NCBI GenBank assembly: GCA_964625575.1
Contig: CAZVBQ010000001.1
Coordinates: 376,632 to 440,631 of the forward strand
Direction of reading: 5' to 3'
DNA length: 64,000 bases
Origin: UTCHB3 sp964625575
GTDB lineage: Bacteria > Bacteroidota > Ignavibacteria > Ignavibacteriales > Ignavibacteriaceae
Shown: piece after piece, positions 9,490-18,047 of the stretch
Layout of the letters: each line of letters starts with the position of its first letter
How positions within the stretch are numbered: the stretch's first letter is position 1
Notes under the pieces: generated by a model
Told to the model about the DNA's origin: nothing
The model's database searches: none
The model's input: the letters and a program-made list of their open reading frames with translations, nothing else
Made by a program: the position numbers and the translations under genes

Positions 9490-10338
9490 ATGATAGATAT
9501 ATTTCTCGGCGCTTCGAAAAACACCTTGATCCACCTCCTGCTACTTTTCGGATTAACCGGTGTGATCACCCTTCTACTGTTTCTCCTGCAACGGATGATC
9601 TGCATCTCGTTCAGTAAAACCACCGGTTGGAACGGTCTATATCTCACCGCGTGGATCGGAACGCCCGTGCATGAACTGGGACACGTGATCTTTTGCCTTA
9701 TATTCGGTCACAAGGTTAATGAAGTAGCCCTTTTCAAACCTGATAAAAGTTCAGGGGTGCTCGGATATGTCCATCACAGCTATAACACAAAAAGCGTTTA
9801 CCAACGCGTGGGCAATTTCTTCATCGGGATCGCTCCACTTCTTACGGGAAGCGCCGTGCTTTTCCTTCTGTTCGACACCTTTTTTCACGGAAATGCTGCC
9901 GCTCCGGTCAAGTCGGGTATCGATATTAATAATATAAATGCTTCCCTGGGCAAAATTTTCACGGAGGTTTACTCGGGCATTAAACAGAATTTAAGTGCTA
10001 TTCAGGCTTCATTCTCGAAGCCGACTTTAACCACCGCGCTGCTTGTATATGTTATGGCTTCAATCTCAGCCCACATGGCACCCAGTAACACCGATCTCAA
10101 AAACGCGCTCCCAGGATTCGGTTTGATCGTGGGACTCATTTTTATTTTCAATCTTATAATGGCTTTCACGGGAAAAGCGATTGTAATAGTCACCCAAGTC
10201 ACTGCATTTATGTCGAAACTTCACGGAATACTGATCTTTGGACTCGCGCTTACGATTGCAGCATTCGTGATAATCTACATCCCTCTTGCCGTCTACCACC
10301 TCTTCAGCGCGAAGAAAATTCTTAACCCCTTTTATTGA
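9490..10338 (+). CDS. Multi-span membrane protein with HELGH metalloprotease motif (M50-like)
   Basis: A 282-residue integral membrane protein with about six hydrophobic segments. The second segment is followed by the zinc-binding motif HELGH (His61, Glu62, His65), and the neighbouring segment contains GHKVNEVALF. A later helix holds SAHMAPSNTDLKNALPG with His195 and Asp202, placed where intramembrane site-2 proteases have their third metal ligand. This suggests an M50-type intramembrane metalloprotease, but the canonical LDG/NPDG motif of RseP or SpoIVFB is absent, so it would be a divergent branch or a non-catalytic relative. No substrate or partner gene is adjacent. It is convergent with hemL. 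Confidence 0.7.
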   Translation: MIDIFLGASKNTLIHLLLLFGLTGVITLLLFLLQRMICISFSKTTGWNGLYLTAWIGTPVHELGHVIFCLIFGHKVNEVALFKPDKSSGVLGYVHHSYNTKSVYQRVGNFFIGIAPLLTGSAVLFLLFDTFFHGNAAAPVKSGIDINNINASLGKIFTEVYSGIKQNLSAIQASFSKPTLTTALLVYVMASISAHMAPSNTDLKNALPGFGLIVGLIFIFNLIMAFTGKAIVIVTQVTAFMSKLHGILIFGLALTIAAFVIIYIPLAVYHLFSAKKILNPFY

Positions 10339-10381
10339 TAAACTGAAAAGGGGCGACACTTCTGCCACCCCTTCGGGAAAA

Positions 10382-11671
10382 TTAAAGAATCTCTTTCAGA
10401 GTCTCGTAATGAGCGCGGATCGTTTGATCGATCTCATCATTGCTCAAAGCCGTGCTCAAGAACCACGCCTCAAACTGCGCCGGCGGAAGATAAATACCCC
10501 GTTTCAGCATACCGTGGAAGAACTTGCTGAACATGGCGGTATCTGATTTGAAAGCAGAATCAAAATCATAAACAGGCTCTTCAGTAAAGAAGAGTGATAT
10601 CATCGAGCCAACACGGTTAATTCTAAATGATCTCTCGAATTTAGCGTGGTTCTCTCTGAAGCCTTCCTCAAGCCTGTCGGTTTTATCCTCCAGTTCCTGA
10701 TAAATTTCAGGGTGCTCCTGGATGTGGTGGAGGGCAGCGTAACCGGCAGCCATCGCCAGCGGATTGCCGCTAAGAGTACCCGCCTGATAGACGGGACCGA
10801 GTGGTGCCAGTTTCTCCATGATCTCACGCTTCCCGCCGAAAGCTCCGACAGGAAGTCCGCCACCGATGATCTTGCCGAAGGTGGTAAGATCGGGTGTTAT
10901 ACCGAAAAGCTCTTGGGCACCTCCTTTTGAAACCCGGAAACCTGTCATTACTTCATCAAAAATGAAGACGATCCCCTCTTCGGTACAAAGTTCACGCAAA
11001 CCATTAATAAAATCCTCGGTTGGTACCACAACCCCCATGTTACCCACAACGGGCTCTATGATGATGGCGGCAACTTCATTTTTGTTGTTTTTTACAAGTT
11101 CCCTGACGTTTTCAAGGTCGTTGTACTTGGCGATAAGTGTGTCAGCCGCGGTACCTTTGGTAACACCCGGACTGTTCGGCTCACCCAAAGTCAGGGCGCC
11201 ACTTCCCGCTTTTATGAGGAAGAAATCAGCATGCCCGTGGTAGCAGCCTTCAAATTTTATGATCTTCTCACGGCCGGTGAAACCTCTCGCCACTCTGATA
11301 GCGCTCATGGTTGCCTCGGTTCCTGAGTTAACCATTCGCACCATTTCAACCGAGGGAACGAGAGAGGTAATGAGGCGCGCCATCTTCACTTCCATTTCGG
11401 TGGGGGCACCAAAACTTGAACCGTGCTCCAGCGCCTTGATAACGGCTTCTTTTATAAAAGACGGATTGTGACCAAAAATGTGGGGACCCCAACTGCCGAT
11501 ATAGTCGATATAACTGTTTCCGTCAACATCGTACAACCGGGAGCCTTCACCCCGCTCCATGAAAACCGGGTTACCGCCCACTGACTTAAATGCCCTTACG
11601 GGTGAGTTAACCCCGCCCGGAATGTATCTTTTTCCTTCTTCAAAAAGCGCTTCGCTTTTTTTGATTTCCAT
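10382..11671 (-). CDS. hemL: Glutamate-1-semialdehyde 2,1-aminomutase
   Basis: A 429-residue PLP enzyme converting glutamate-1-semialdehyde to 5-aminolevulinate in the C5 route of tetrapyrrole synthesis. The N-terminal signature PGGVNSPVRAF is present, the PLP phosphate-binding NSGTEATM is at residues 115-122, and the Schiff-base lysine is Lys267 in TFGKIIGGGLPVG. Asp239 in FIFDEVMTGFR binds the PLP ring nitrogen. Length equals the family norm. It starts 19 bases after hemB, which makes the next porphyrin intermediate, so the two form an operon. No tRNA-Glu reductase gene (hemA) is present here. Confidence 0.97.
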   Translation of the reverse strand: MEIKKSEALFEEGKRYIPGGVNSPVRAFKSVGGNPVFMERGEGSRLYDVDGNSYIDYIGSWGPHIFGHNPSFIKEAVIKALEHGSSFGAPTEMEVKMARLITSLVPSVEMVRMVNSGTEATMSAIRVARGFTGREKIIKFEGCYHGHADFFLIKAGSGALTLGEPNSPGVTKGTAADTLIAKYNDLENVRELVKNNKNEVAAIIIEPVVGNMGVVVPTEDFINGLRELCTEEGIVFIFDEVMTGFRVSKGGAQELFGITPDLTTFGKIIGGGLPVGAFGGKREIMEKLAPLGPVYQAGTLSGNPLAMAAGYAALHHIQEHPEIYQELEDKTDRLEEGFRENHAKFERSFRINRVGSMISLFFTEEPVYDFDSAFKSDTAMFSKFFHGMLKRGIYLPPAQFEAWFLSTALSNDEIDQTIRAHYETLKEIL

Positions 11672-11690
11672 TATAAACCTTTCAAATCCT

Positions 11691-12671
11691 TTATTGCCTG
11701 TCGAGCACTCTCGAGGCGTCTTTCGCGAAATATGTGAGGATCATGTCAGCACCGGCTCTTTTAATAGCAACCAGCGACTCCATCATCACCCTCTCTTCAT
11801 CGATCCAGTCGTTCATTCCGGCTGCCTTTATCATGGCGTACTCACCCGAAACCTGGTACGCGGCTAGTGGCATTCCGGTCGCGTCTTTCACTCGTCTGAT
11901 GATGTCAAGGTATGCTCCGGCAGGCTTGACCATAATAATATCGGCACCCTCTTCAATGTCGCTGAGGGCTTCACGTATCGCTTCGTCACCGTTTGCACCA
12001 TCCATCTGATGCGAGCGCCTGTCACCGAACGCGGGTGTTGAGTCTGCGGCATCCCGGAATGGGCCGTAGAATCCCGAGGCATATTTTACCGCGTAACTAA
12101 GAATGGGGATGTTTCTGAAGCCGTTTTCATCGAGTCCCTGGCGAATTGCGGCAACCCTGCCGTCCATCATGTCTGAAGGGGCAATAACATCAGCTCCCGC
12201 CTTGGCGTGAGATACCGCTTCTTTTACCAGCAGTTCAACTGTCTCATCGTTCAGAATTTCCTCACCATTAAGCACACCGCAATGTCCGTGGGAAGTGTAC
12301 TCGCAAAGGCAGACATCGGTGATTACGAGCAAGTTTTTAACTTCTGCCTTTACTGCTCTGATGGCCCTCTGAATTATTCCTTCATCCGAGTAAGCGTCGG
12401 AACCAACCTCATCCTTGTGTTCGGGAATGCCAAAAAGTATTACCGCGGGTATACCCATCTCCGCCACTTCCTTGCACTCTTTTACGAGATTGTCGATCGA
12501 AAACCTGAAAACACCGGGCATCGACCTGATCTCTTCTTTTACATTCTCGCCCGGGGCAACAAACAGCGGGTATATGAAATCGTTTTTGGTAAGTAGTGTC
12601 TCACGCACAAGGTCGCGGACTTTAGGGTTATATCTTAATCTTCTGAGTCTTTTAACTGGAAAAGATGCCAT
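11691..12671 (-). CDS. hemB: Delta-aminolevulinic acid dehydratase (porphobilinogen synthase)
   Basis: A 326-residue enzyme condensing two 5-aminolevulinate molecules to porphobilinogen. The Schiff-base lysines are Lys196 (SYAVKYAS) and Lys249 (IIMVKPAG). The cysteine-rich zinc site is complete (Cys121, Cys123 and Cys131 in DVCLCEYTSHGHCG), so this is a zinc-type rather than magnesium-only enzyme. It is upstream of hemL in the same operon, 19 bases apart. A good RBS (AGGAGAAATAA) precedes the ATG. Length and motif order are normal. Confidence 0.97.
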   Translation of the reverse strand: MASFPVKRLRRLRYNPKVRDLVRETLLTKNDFIYPLFVAPGENVKEEIRSMPGVFRFSIDNLVKECKEVAEMGIPAVILFGIPEHKDEVGSDAYSDEGIIQRAIRAVKAEVKNLLVITDVCLCEYTSHGHCGVLNGEEILNDETVELLVKEAVSHAKAGADVIAPSDMMDGRVAAIRQGLDENGFRNIPILSYAVKYASGFYGPFRDAADSTPAFGDRRSHQMDGANGDEAIREALSDIEEGADIIMVKPAGAYLDIIRRVKDATGMPLAAYQVSGEYAMIKAAGMNDWIDEERVMMESLVAIKRAGADMILTYFAKDASRVLDRQ

Positions 12672-12770
12672 TTATTTCTCCTGACGGAACTGTTCTCAAA
12701 AATTGGTTAAAAATAAAGGTAAACTTACCAATCGGAATGATGAAATAAAATGCAAATCAGAGGAGAAGCA

Positions 12771-13286
12771 TCAGGTGAAGATAACCTTTTCCATTATCAG
12801 GTGATCAACCGTGGTGTTCACCCAGGTAAAGGGCTCGGTTCTTACTGGCGTGAAGCCCTGCTTTTCGTACCACTCAACGCTTTTCGTGTTTGCTGACATC
12901 ACACCAAGAGTGATCTTCTCAAACCTGTACTCAAGAGCGAAACTTACCGCGTTATCAAGCAGCAATTTCCCGATGCCCTTGCTTTGATGTTCAGGGTGGA
13001 CGTAGAGTGAGATCAGATAAAAAACGTCATTATCGTCATCGCGTTTGAGACGGGTCCAGCCCGCAATTTTGCCGGCTTCAACGGCAATGTAGCAGTCCTC
13101 AAGATCAGCGTTAAGTATCTCAACCAATTTTGCCGGCGAATAGACTGTGTCAAGGTAAGTGTCAAGGTCTTCAACAGGGATGTATGCACTGTATGTATCG
13201 TGCCACGTTTTCCTTAATAACTCCCTGACTTCAGGAATATCTTTTTCTTCTGCCAAACGAATCTGTGTTGTATTGTCCAACGACAT
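12771..13286 (-). CDS. GNAT-family N-acetyltransferase
   Basis: A 171-residue acetyl-CoA-dependent acetyltransferase. The central strand LISLYVHPEHQSKGIGKLLL contains the acetyl-CoA pyrophosphate-binding Q/R-x-x-G-x-G/A loop (QSKGIG), and the later NTKSVEWYEKQGF is the usual GNAT motif B. The N-terminal part (IRLAEEKDIPEVRELLRKTW) is the standard first strand and helix. The substrate cannot be predicted. It lies 99 bases upstream of hemB and downstream of the gltA terminator, so it may be the first gene of a unit with hemB and hemL, although that spacing is loose. Confidence 0.88.
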   Translation of the reverse strand: MSLDNTTQIRLAEEKDIPEVRELLRKTWHDTYSAYIPVEDLDTYLDTVYSPAKLVEILNADLEDCYIAVEAGKIAGWTRLKRDDDNDVFYLISLYVHPEHQSKGIGKLLLDNAVSFALEYRFEKITLGVMSANTKSVEWYEKQGFTPVRTEPFTWVNTTVDHLIMEKVIFT

Positions 13287-13390
13287 AATAATTCTTCACT
13301 TGAATTGATAAATGAATTTTCTTCTTGCAATATATGAAAAACAATTTTCACGAAAAACTTAAATCCTGTTTCGTGAAGCATCCCTCAACA

Positions 13391-13423
13391 AAAAAAGCCC
13401 CGGAATTTGATCCCCGGGGCTTT
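13391..13423 (-). terminator. Rho-independent terminator of citrate synthase
   Basis: A ten-base-pair stem (AAAGCCCCGG / CCGGGGCTTT at 13394-13403 and 13414-13423) followed on the minus strand by a run of T. It lies 26 bases past the gltA stop codon and before the acetyltransferase gene. Confidence 0.85.
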
Positions 13424-13448
13424 GAAACATCATCATGAAGATGCCTGA

Positions 13449-14729
13449 TTATTTTATAACCTGACTCTTCAACCATGAAGTAGGCACTGATTTCGGACGG
13501 ACGATCGGCAGTCCGAGTGCCCTGTTCATTACTGCTTGCGCGGCGAGACCCATCGACCTCGAAAGGGCGAACATCACGGTGTAGTATGAGAACTCTTTTA
13601 TACCGTAGTGATACAGCAGTGAACCGGTAACCGCGTCAACGTTTGGCCAGGGATTCTGGATCTTTGGTATTTTCTTGAGTATCTCAGGCACCACTTCGTA
13701 AGTGTTGACCACAGTTTTGAATACCGGATCTTCAGGGAAGTGGAGCTTTCCGAACTCATAGAACGCGGTGAAACGGGGGTCTACCACTCTGAGTACTGCG
13801 TGACCGTAACCCGGAATAACCTGACCGGCAGCAAGGGTTTCGTTTACTTCGATCTCGATCTGCTCTTTGGTCGGAGTGCCGTTGAATTTCTTCATTACCT
13901 CAAGCAGCCATTTCAGCGATTCCTGATTCGCGAGTCCGTGGAGCGGGCCCGCAAGTCCGTTGAATCCAGCGGACATGGAGTAGTAAAGATCTGAGAGGGC
14001 CGAGTTTACAACCGTGGCAGTGTAAGAACTTACGTTACCACCTTCGTGATCCGAATGGGCAACGAGGAAAAGTCTGATAAGTGAGAGGAACTCATCAGCC
14101 GGGGCATCGATACCAAGCATGTGAACGAAATCTTCAGCGAGCCTCATATCGGGATCGGGCTGAACCAGCTCTCCTTTGTTGTAACGCAAACGGTAAATGG
14201 CAGCAGCGATCGCGGGAAGCTTCGCCACTATGTTCAACGCGTCTTCCAGGGTATATCTCCAATACTCGGATTTGTGAACCCCGTGTTCGTAGTGGTGAGC
14301 AAAGCTTGATTCCTTCTGCATGGAGAGAATGGCAGTGGAAAGCATGGTCATCGGATGCGAATCCTTTGGCATCGCCTTTAGTATCTCCCATACATAGTAA
14401 GGAACAAACTTTCTGATCTTCAGGGCAGTCGCGAATTCCTCATATTCGGCTTCCGAGGGGAGCTCCCCGGTAAGAAGGAGGTAAAACACCTGCACACCGT
14501 TAAGATCTGTAAGATCTTTCATCGGAACGCCGCGAATTATTAGTCCCTGTTCCTTCGGCACCACGGAAGTGTCGCACCAGAGGGCGTTAACACCACGGAG
14601 ACCGCCCATCACCTGGGATATGGTAACATCCGATACTTTGTGCTCTCCATGCTCTTTTAAGAAAACCGACATTTCTGAACGCCAGCCTTCAATCTTCCCG
14701 ACCATTTTATCAAAAATAGTTACTGCCAT
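13449..14729 (-). CDS. gltA: Citrate synthase, eukaryote-like type
   Basis: A 426-residue Si-citrate synthase, first step of the TCA cycle. The catalytic triad is visible as His264 (GPLHGLANQE), His310 (PGYGHAVLRVVDPR) and Asp365 (NVDAVTGSLL). HSDHEGGNVS at residues 225-234 contributes to substrate binding. The sequence resembles the mitochondrial-type enzyme in its motif order (GLRGVNALWCDTSVV, MPKDSHPMTMLSTAIL) rather than the hexameric proteobacterial GltA, a trait I associate with Ignavibacteria and some relatives. It is a single-gene unit with hairpin terminators on both sides. Confidence 0.96.
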   Translation of the reverse strand: MAVTIFDKMVGKIEGWRSEMSVFLKEHGEHKVSDVTISQVMGGLRGVNALWCDTSVVPKEQGLIIRGVPMKDLTDLNGVQVFYLLLTGELPSEAEYEEFATALKIRKFVPYYVWEILKAMPKDSHPMTMLSTAILSMQKESSFAHHYEHGVHKSEYWRYTLEDALNIVAKLPAIAAAIYRLRYNKGELVQPDPDMRLAEDFVHMLGIDAPADEFLSLIRLFLVAHSDHEGGNVSSYTATVVNSALSDLYYSMSAGFNGLAGPLHGLANQESLKWLLEVMKKFNGTPTKEQIEIEVNETLAAGQVIPGYGHAVLRVVDPRFTAFYEFGKLHFPEDPVFKTVVNTYEVVPEILKKIPKIQNPWPNVDAVTGSLLYHYGIKEFSYYTVMFALSRSMGLAAQAVMNRALGLPIVRPKSVPTSWLKSQVIK

Positions 14730-14804
14730 ATGTATTCCGAGTTAGTTTTAATGAATGTTTTTAATTTCTAACAACTGTTTATTTTCCCGCGTTCAAAAAT
14801 AGAT

Positions 14805-14832
14805 AAAACAGGGAGTTATTCCTCCCTGTTTT
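14805..14832 (-). terminator. Rho-independent terminator of htpG
   Basis: An eleven-base stem AAAACAGGGAG (14805-14815) and CTCCCTGTTTT (14822-14832) with a six-base loop, eight bases past the htpG stop codon on the minus strand. T-rich on both flanks, so it could act in either direction. Confidence 0.8.
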
Positions 14833-14840
14833 TTCATAAA

Positions 14841-16745
14841 TTATTTTATGATGGTGTAAGAACCGGTGAATGTTTCAAGTATTGAGTTCATTTCTTTCAC
14901 GAGAACGAACGGATCCTTAAGATCACCCGAGCCGAGCTCCGCTGAAAGATATAGAACGTTCACCACTCTCGGGATCACGGGAGAGTTTTTGTCACCTTTG
15001 TAAATGGTGAGAAGGTTCCTCACAACGGCGCTATCCTTGTTTATTTCCATCACTTTTGGGGCACCAAATCCCTCAAACATCGGGTTCGAACCCTTCATCA
15101 TCCTTCTGAATGATGCCGAGAACATTTCACTCTCACCCGAGAGCCAAACGGCATGGTCGTTGAGGCGTTTTGATATCTTTACTTCCTTTACTTTCTCGCC
15201 GAGAACATCCTTGATCTTCTTGGCGAGGTCGTCGAGAACTTTTTCATCGTCCGAGGTAAGTTCAGGAAGTTTTTGACCATTCTCCTCAAGATCGATGAAT
15301 GACTCGAGTTTCGCGATGTCGGCTTTTTCAACCGATACGAGATCGAGATCGCCATACTTCCCTACCATGTTCAACGCGTACTCATCCACGGGATCGTAGA
15401 GGAAGAGAACATCTATCCCCTTCTTCTTGAAAATCTCGATGGCGGGATCTGCAAGTAGCGATTCCCTCGCGGTGCCGAGAGCATAGTAAATTTCCTTTTG
15501 CTCAGCTTTCAGGCCGTTCTTGTAATCCTCGAACGAAACAAGTTTTTCGGGATCAGGGTTGTTCAACGAATCAAATCTGAGAAGTTCGAGGTACTGCTCA
15601 CGGTTGTTATGGTCGTTAAACCCGAGTTTGATATACTTTCCGTGCTCCTGATATATCCTCTTGTACTGATCGGGCTCATTCTTGGCGCGGTTGATCAGAT
15701 CTTTGAGAACAGATTTGGTCACTTCACGGGCGATCCTGCCGAAAATGGCGTTCTCCTGAAGTGTCTCCCTCGATACGTTAAGGGGGATGTCTTCAGAATC
15801 AACCACACCCTTCACGAAGCTGAGGAACTCAGGAAGAAGGTCTTTCGATTGGTGCTGGATCAACACTTTTCTCACGTAGAGATCAAGACCGTAATTGTCC
15901 CTGTTCATTCCGAAGAAATCGACGTTCCTTTTCGGGATGAAAAGAAGCGCGTTAAACTGTATCGGCGCGTCAACGTTTATGTGGATATGGCACTCGGGAT
16001 CATCAAAATCGTGCGATACGAACTTGTAGAATTCAGAGTACTGTTCCGGCTTGATGCTGCTTTTTGGTTCTTTCCAAAGCGCGGTTATCGTGTTTATCCT
16101 CTCAGCCGCGAGATAGATAGGATAAGAGATAAATCCGGAATGTTTCTTGATGATACTTTCCAGACGCTCTTTTTCGGCGAACTCAACCGCGTCATCTTTA
16201 AGGTAGATCTCGATCGTGGTACCGCGGCTAACACTCTCTTCCATTTCGGTGATGGTAAATTCACCAGTTCCGGTTGAGCGCCAGACGTATCCGGCTTCAT
16301 CTTTTAGATAAGATCTTGTTTTGATCTTCACTTCCGTGGCAACCATGAACACTGAGTAGAAACCGACACCGAACCTTCCGATGATCTCTTTAGCGTCGCT
16401 GTCACCGGCTTTCAGCGCTTTAATGAACTCGGAACTTCCCGATTTGGCAATTGTTCCGATGTTCTTTACAAGCTCGTCCCTGGTCATACCGATACCGGTA
16501 TCAGTGATCACGAGCATCTTCGCTTCTTTATCGAACGATATTTTTATTTCTAATGGCAGGTCTTTCTGATGATAATCATCACTCTTTAGGGAGATAATCC
16601 TCAGCTTGTCGAGGGCATCAGAAGAGTTTGAGATCAGCTCGCGTAAGAATATCTCACGGCTGCTGTACAAAGAATGAACTAAGATATCCAGAAGTTGATT
16701 TATTTCCGCCTGGAAAGTGAATTTCTCCTGTGTTTTTGTCTCCAT
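14841..16745 (-). CDS. htpG: Molecular chaperone HtpG (Hsp90)
   Basis: A 634-residue cytosolic ATP-dependent chaperone. The GHKL ATPase domain is clear: ELISNSSDALDKLR (with the catalytic Glu in FLRELISN), ITDTGIGMT and GRFGVGFYSVFMVA. The middle domain includes DIPLNVSRETLQ with the conserved arginine that senses ATP, and the C-terminal dimerisation domain is present without the eukaryotic EEVD tail. Length is normal for bacterial HtpG. It is transcribed alone; a TATATTTG promoter box on the minus strand lies about 65 bases upstream of the start codon. Confidence 0.98.
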   Translation of the reverse strand: METKTQEKFTFQAEINQLLDILVHSLYSSREIFLRELISNSSDALDKLRIISLKSDDYHQKDLPLEIKISFDKEAKMLVITDTGIGMTRDELVKNIGTIAKSGSSEFIKALKAGDSDAKEIIGRFGVGFYSVFMVATEVKIKTRSYLKDEAGYVWRSTGTGEFTITEMEESVSRGTTIEIYLKDDAVEFAEKERLESIIKKHSGFISYPIYLAAERINTITALWKEPKSSIKPEQYSEFYKFVSHDFDDPECHIHINVDAPIQFNALLFIPKRNVDFFGMNRDNYGLDLYVRKVLIQHQSKDLLPEFLSFVKGVVDSEDIPLNVSRETLQENAIFGRIAREVTKSVLKDLINRAKNEPDQYKRIYQEHGKYIKLGFNDHNNREQYLELLRFDSLNNPDPEKLVSFEDYKNGLKAEQKEIYYALGTARESLLADPAIEIFKKKGIDVLFLYDPVDEYALNMVGKYGDLDLVSVEKADIAKLESFIDLEENGQKLPELTSDDEKVLDDLAKKIKDVLGEKVKEVKISKRLNDHAVWLSGESEMFSASFRRMMKGSNPMFEGFGAPKVMEINKDSAVVRNLLTIYKGDKNSPVIPRVVNVLYLSAELGSGDLKDPFVLVKEMNSILETFTGSYTIIK

Positions 16746-16811
16746 GAACTATTAGTCCTTTCTTATTTGTTAAATTGTTAATAAGCACGAAATTTCATAA
16801 ATTTGCGATCA

Positions 16812-16819
16812 CAAATATA
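16812..16819 (-). promoter_or_regulatory. Candidate -7 promoter box for htpG
   Basis: On the minus strand the sequence reads TATATTTG, matching the Bacteroidota TAnnTTTG box, 67 bases before the htpG ATG. It lies in the 111-base divergent region shared with the PHP gene. Confidence 0.45.
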
Positions 16820-16856
16820 ACATTTTTCCACCCCTGATTAGATTTCAATCCGCTAA

Positions 16857-18044
16857 ATGAGTTTCAAAAAACTGCTGCTGGTCCCCGTTTTTATGGTTAT
16901 CATTTTGGTTCTTCTGGTGGCGGCCCTGGCTTTCTTCCCGTATATTTTCACAAACGTGTATAAATTCCCCGCCATGAAGCCGTTTTCGGGCAACGAGTGG
17001 TATAACCCCTACGCCGACACTTCCGGGAAGTGGCTGAAAGCCAACTTTCATGCCCACGCCATCGCCTGGGAAGGGATGACCAACGGCAAACTAACCCCAG
17101 CGCAGCTCGATTCGGTTTACAGGTCGCTCGGCTATGACTTCGTTGGCATCTCCGACTACCACAAGATTACCCGCGCACCCGGCATAATGGATGAAGAGTT
17201 CATACCGATCTATGAGCACGGCTACAGCATTTTTAAAAGACATCAGCACCCCATCGGAGCCAAGGAAGTGGTGCATTTCGACTATCCCCTGTTCCAGTCG
17301 CTTCACCACAAACAGGATATTATTGAAAGACTCCGCCCCACGTCAAAACTTCTGGCGATAAATCATCCGGAGTTCTCAACCGGTTACTCACCTGAAGATT
17401 TTCAGTACCTCTCGAACTACACTCATATTGAAATTCTGAATCACTACCGCACCTCGCTCGCCCAGTGGGATGCCGCGCTTACTGCCGGTTACCCCGCCTT
17501 CGGCTACGGTAACGACGATTCTCACGACCAACGGAAAGAGGACGAAACGGGTAAATTCTGGACCATGGTTCGCTCCCCGTCTCTTCTAAGTAACCTGATA
17601 CTCGACGCGTTACGAAAAGGGAACTCGATCGCTGTCGCGGGTAAAAGAGGCGTTGTGGATAACGAATTGAGGTACCTTAAAGTGCACGGCGACACTCTCA
17701 GGCTACACCTCGCCCAACCGGCTGATTCGATCAGACTCGTCGGCAATAACGGTGAAGCGCTCGCGACTTTTACCACTGTTGATTCGGTAAACTTCCCGAT
17801 ACAGAAAGTGAGAACCTATGTACGCGCCGAGGTTTATAATAAACTGACAACATTTTACCTCAATCCGGTGATCAGAACCGAGGGGATTCTCCCTGTTTAT
17901 AAACCTGTAAAGAACGCGGCTTTTTCATTCCTGGTCAGAATTGTTGCCCTTGCAGTATATATTTCCTATCTATTGATGATCTACAGGCTGATCGTTAAAA
18001 TGTTCCGCTACACTTTCAACCGCTCGGTGGTCAGGATAATTTAA
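16857..18044 (+). CDS. Membrane-anchored PHP-domain metal-dependent phosphoesterase
   Basis: A 395-residue protein with an N-terminal membrane anchor (residues about 6-30), a PHP domain outside the membrane, and a second hydrophobic segment near residues 355-378. The PHP metal ligands are visible in order: His65 and His67 (NFHAHA), Asp100 and His102 (GISDYH), Glu120-His121 (YEHG), His170 (AINHPEF), and Asp220/Asp221 with His223 (GNDDSHD). This full set suggests an active phosphoesterase or phosphodiesterase. The DNA-polymerase-associated or HisK branches lack such anchors. The substrate is unknown. It diverges from htpG and converges on the antiporter gene with only three bases between the stop codons. 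Confidence 0.82.
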   Translation: MSFKKLLLVPVFMVIILVLLVAALAFFPYIFTNVYKFPAMKPFSGNEWYNPYADTSGKWLKANFHAHAIAWEGMTNGKLTPAQLDSVYRSLGYDFVGISDYHKITRAPGIMDEEFIPIYEHGYSIFKRHQHPIGAKEVVHFDYPLFQSLHHKQDIIERLRPTSKLLAINHPEFSTGYSPEDFQYLSNYTHIEILNHYRTSLAQWDAALTAGYPAFGYGNDDSHDQRKEDETGKFWTMVRSPSLLSNLILDALRKGNSIAVAGKRGVVDNELRYLKVHGDTLRLHLAQPADSIRLVGNNGEALATFTTVDSVNFPIQKVRTYVRAEVYNKLTTFYLNPVIRTEGILPVYKPVKNAAFSFLVRIVALAVYISYLLMIYRLIVKMFRYTFNRSVVRII

Positions 18045-18047
18045 GTT

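Noticed and set aside
10347..10374. A bidirectional terminator between the HELGH gene and hemL
   Set aside because: Only a six-base AAGGGG / CCCCTT stem with a 14-base loop and no T tail; too weak to call.
12700..12745. A regulatory inverted repeat ATTGGT / ACCAAT before hemB
   Set aside because: Short, A+T-rich and with a long irregular centre; not distinguishable from chance.
15498..16277. A 259-codon open frame on the plus strand
   Set aside because: It lies wholly opposite htpG, has no RBS or domain, and arises from the codon bias of that gene.
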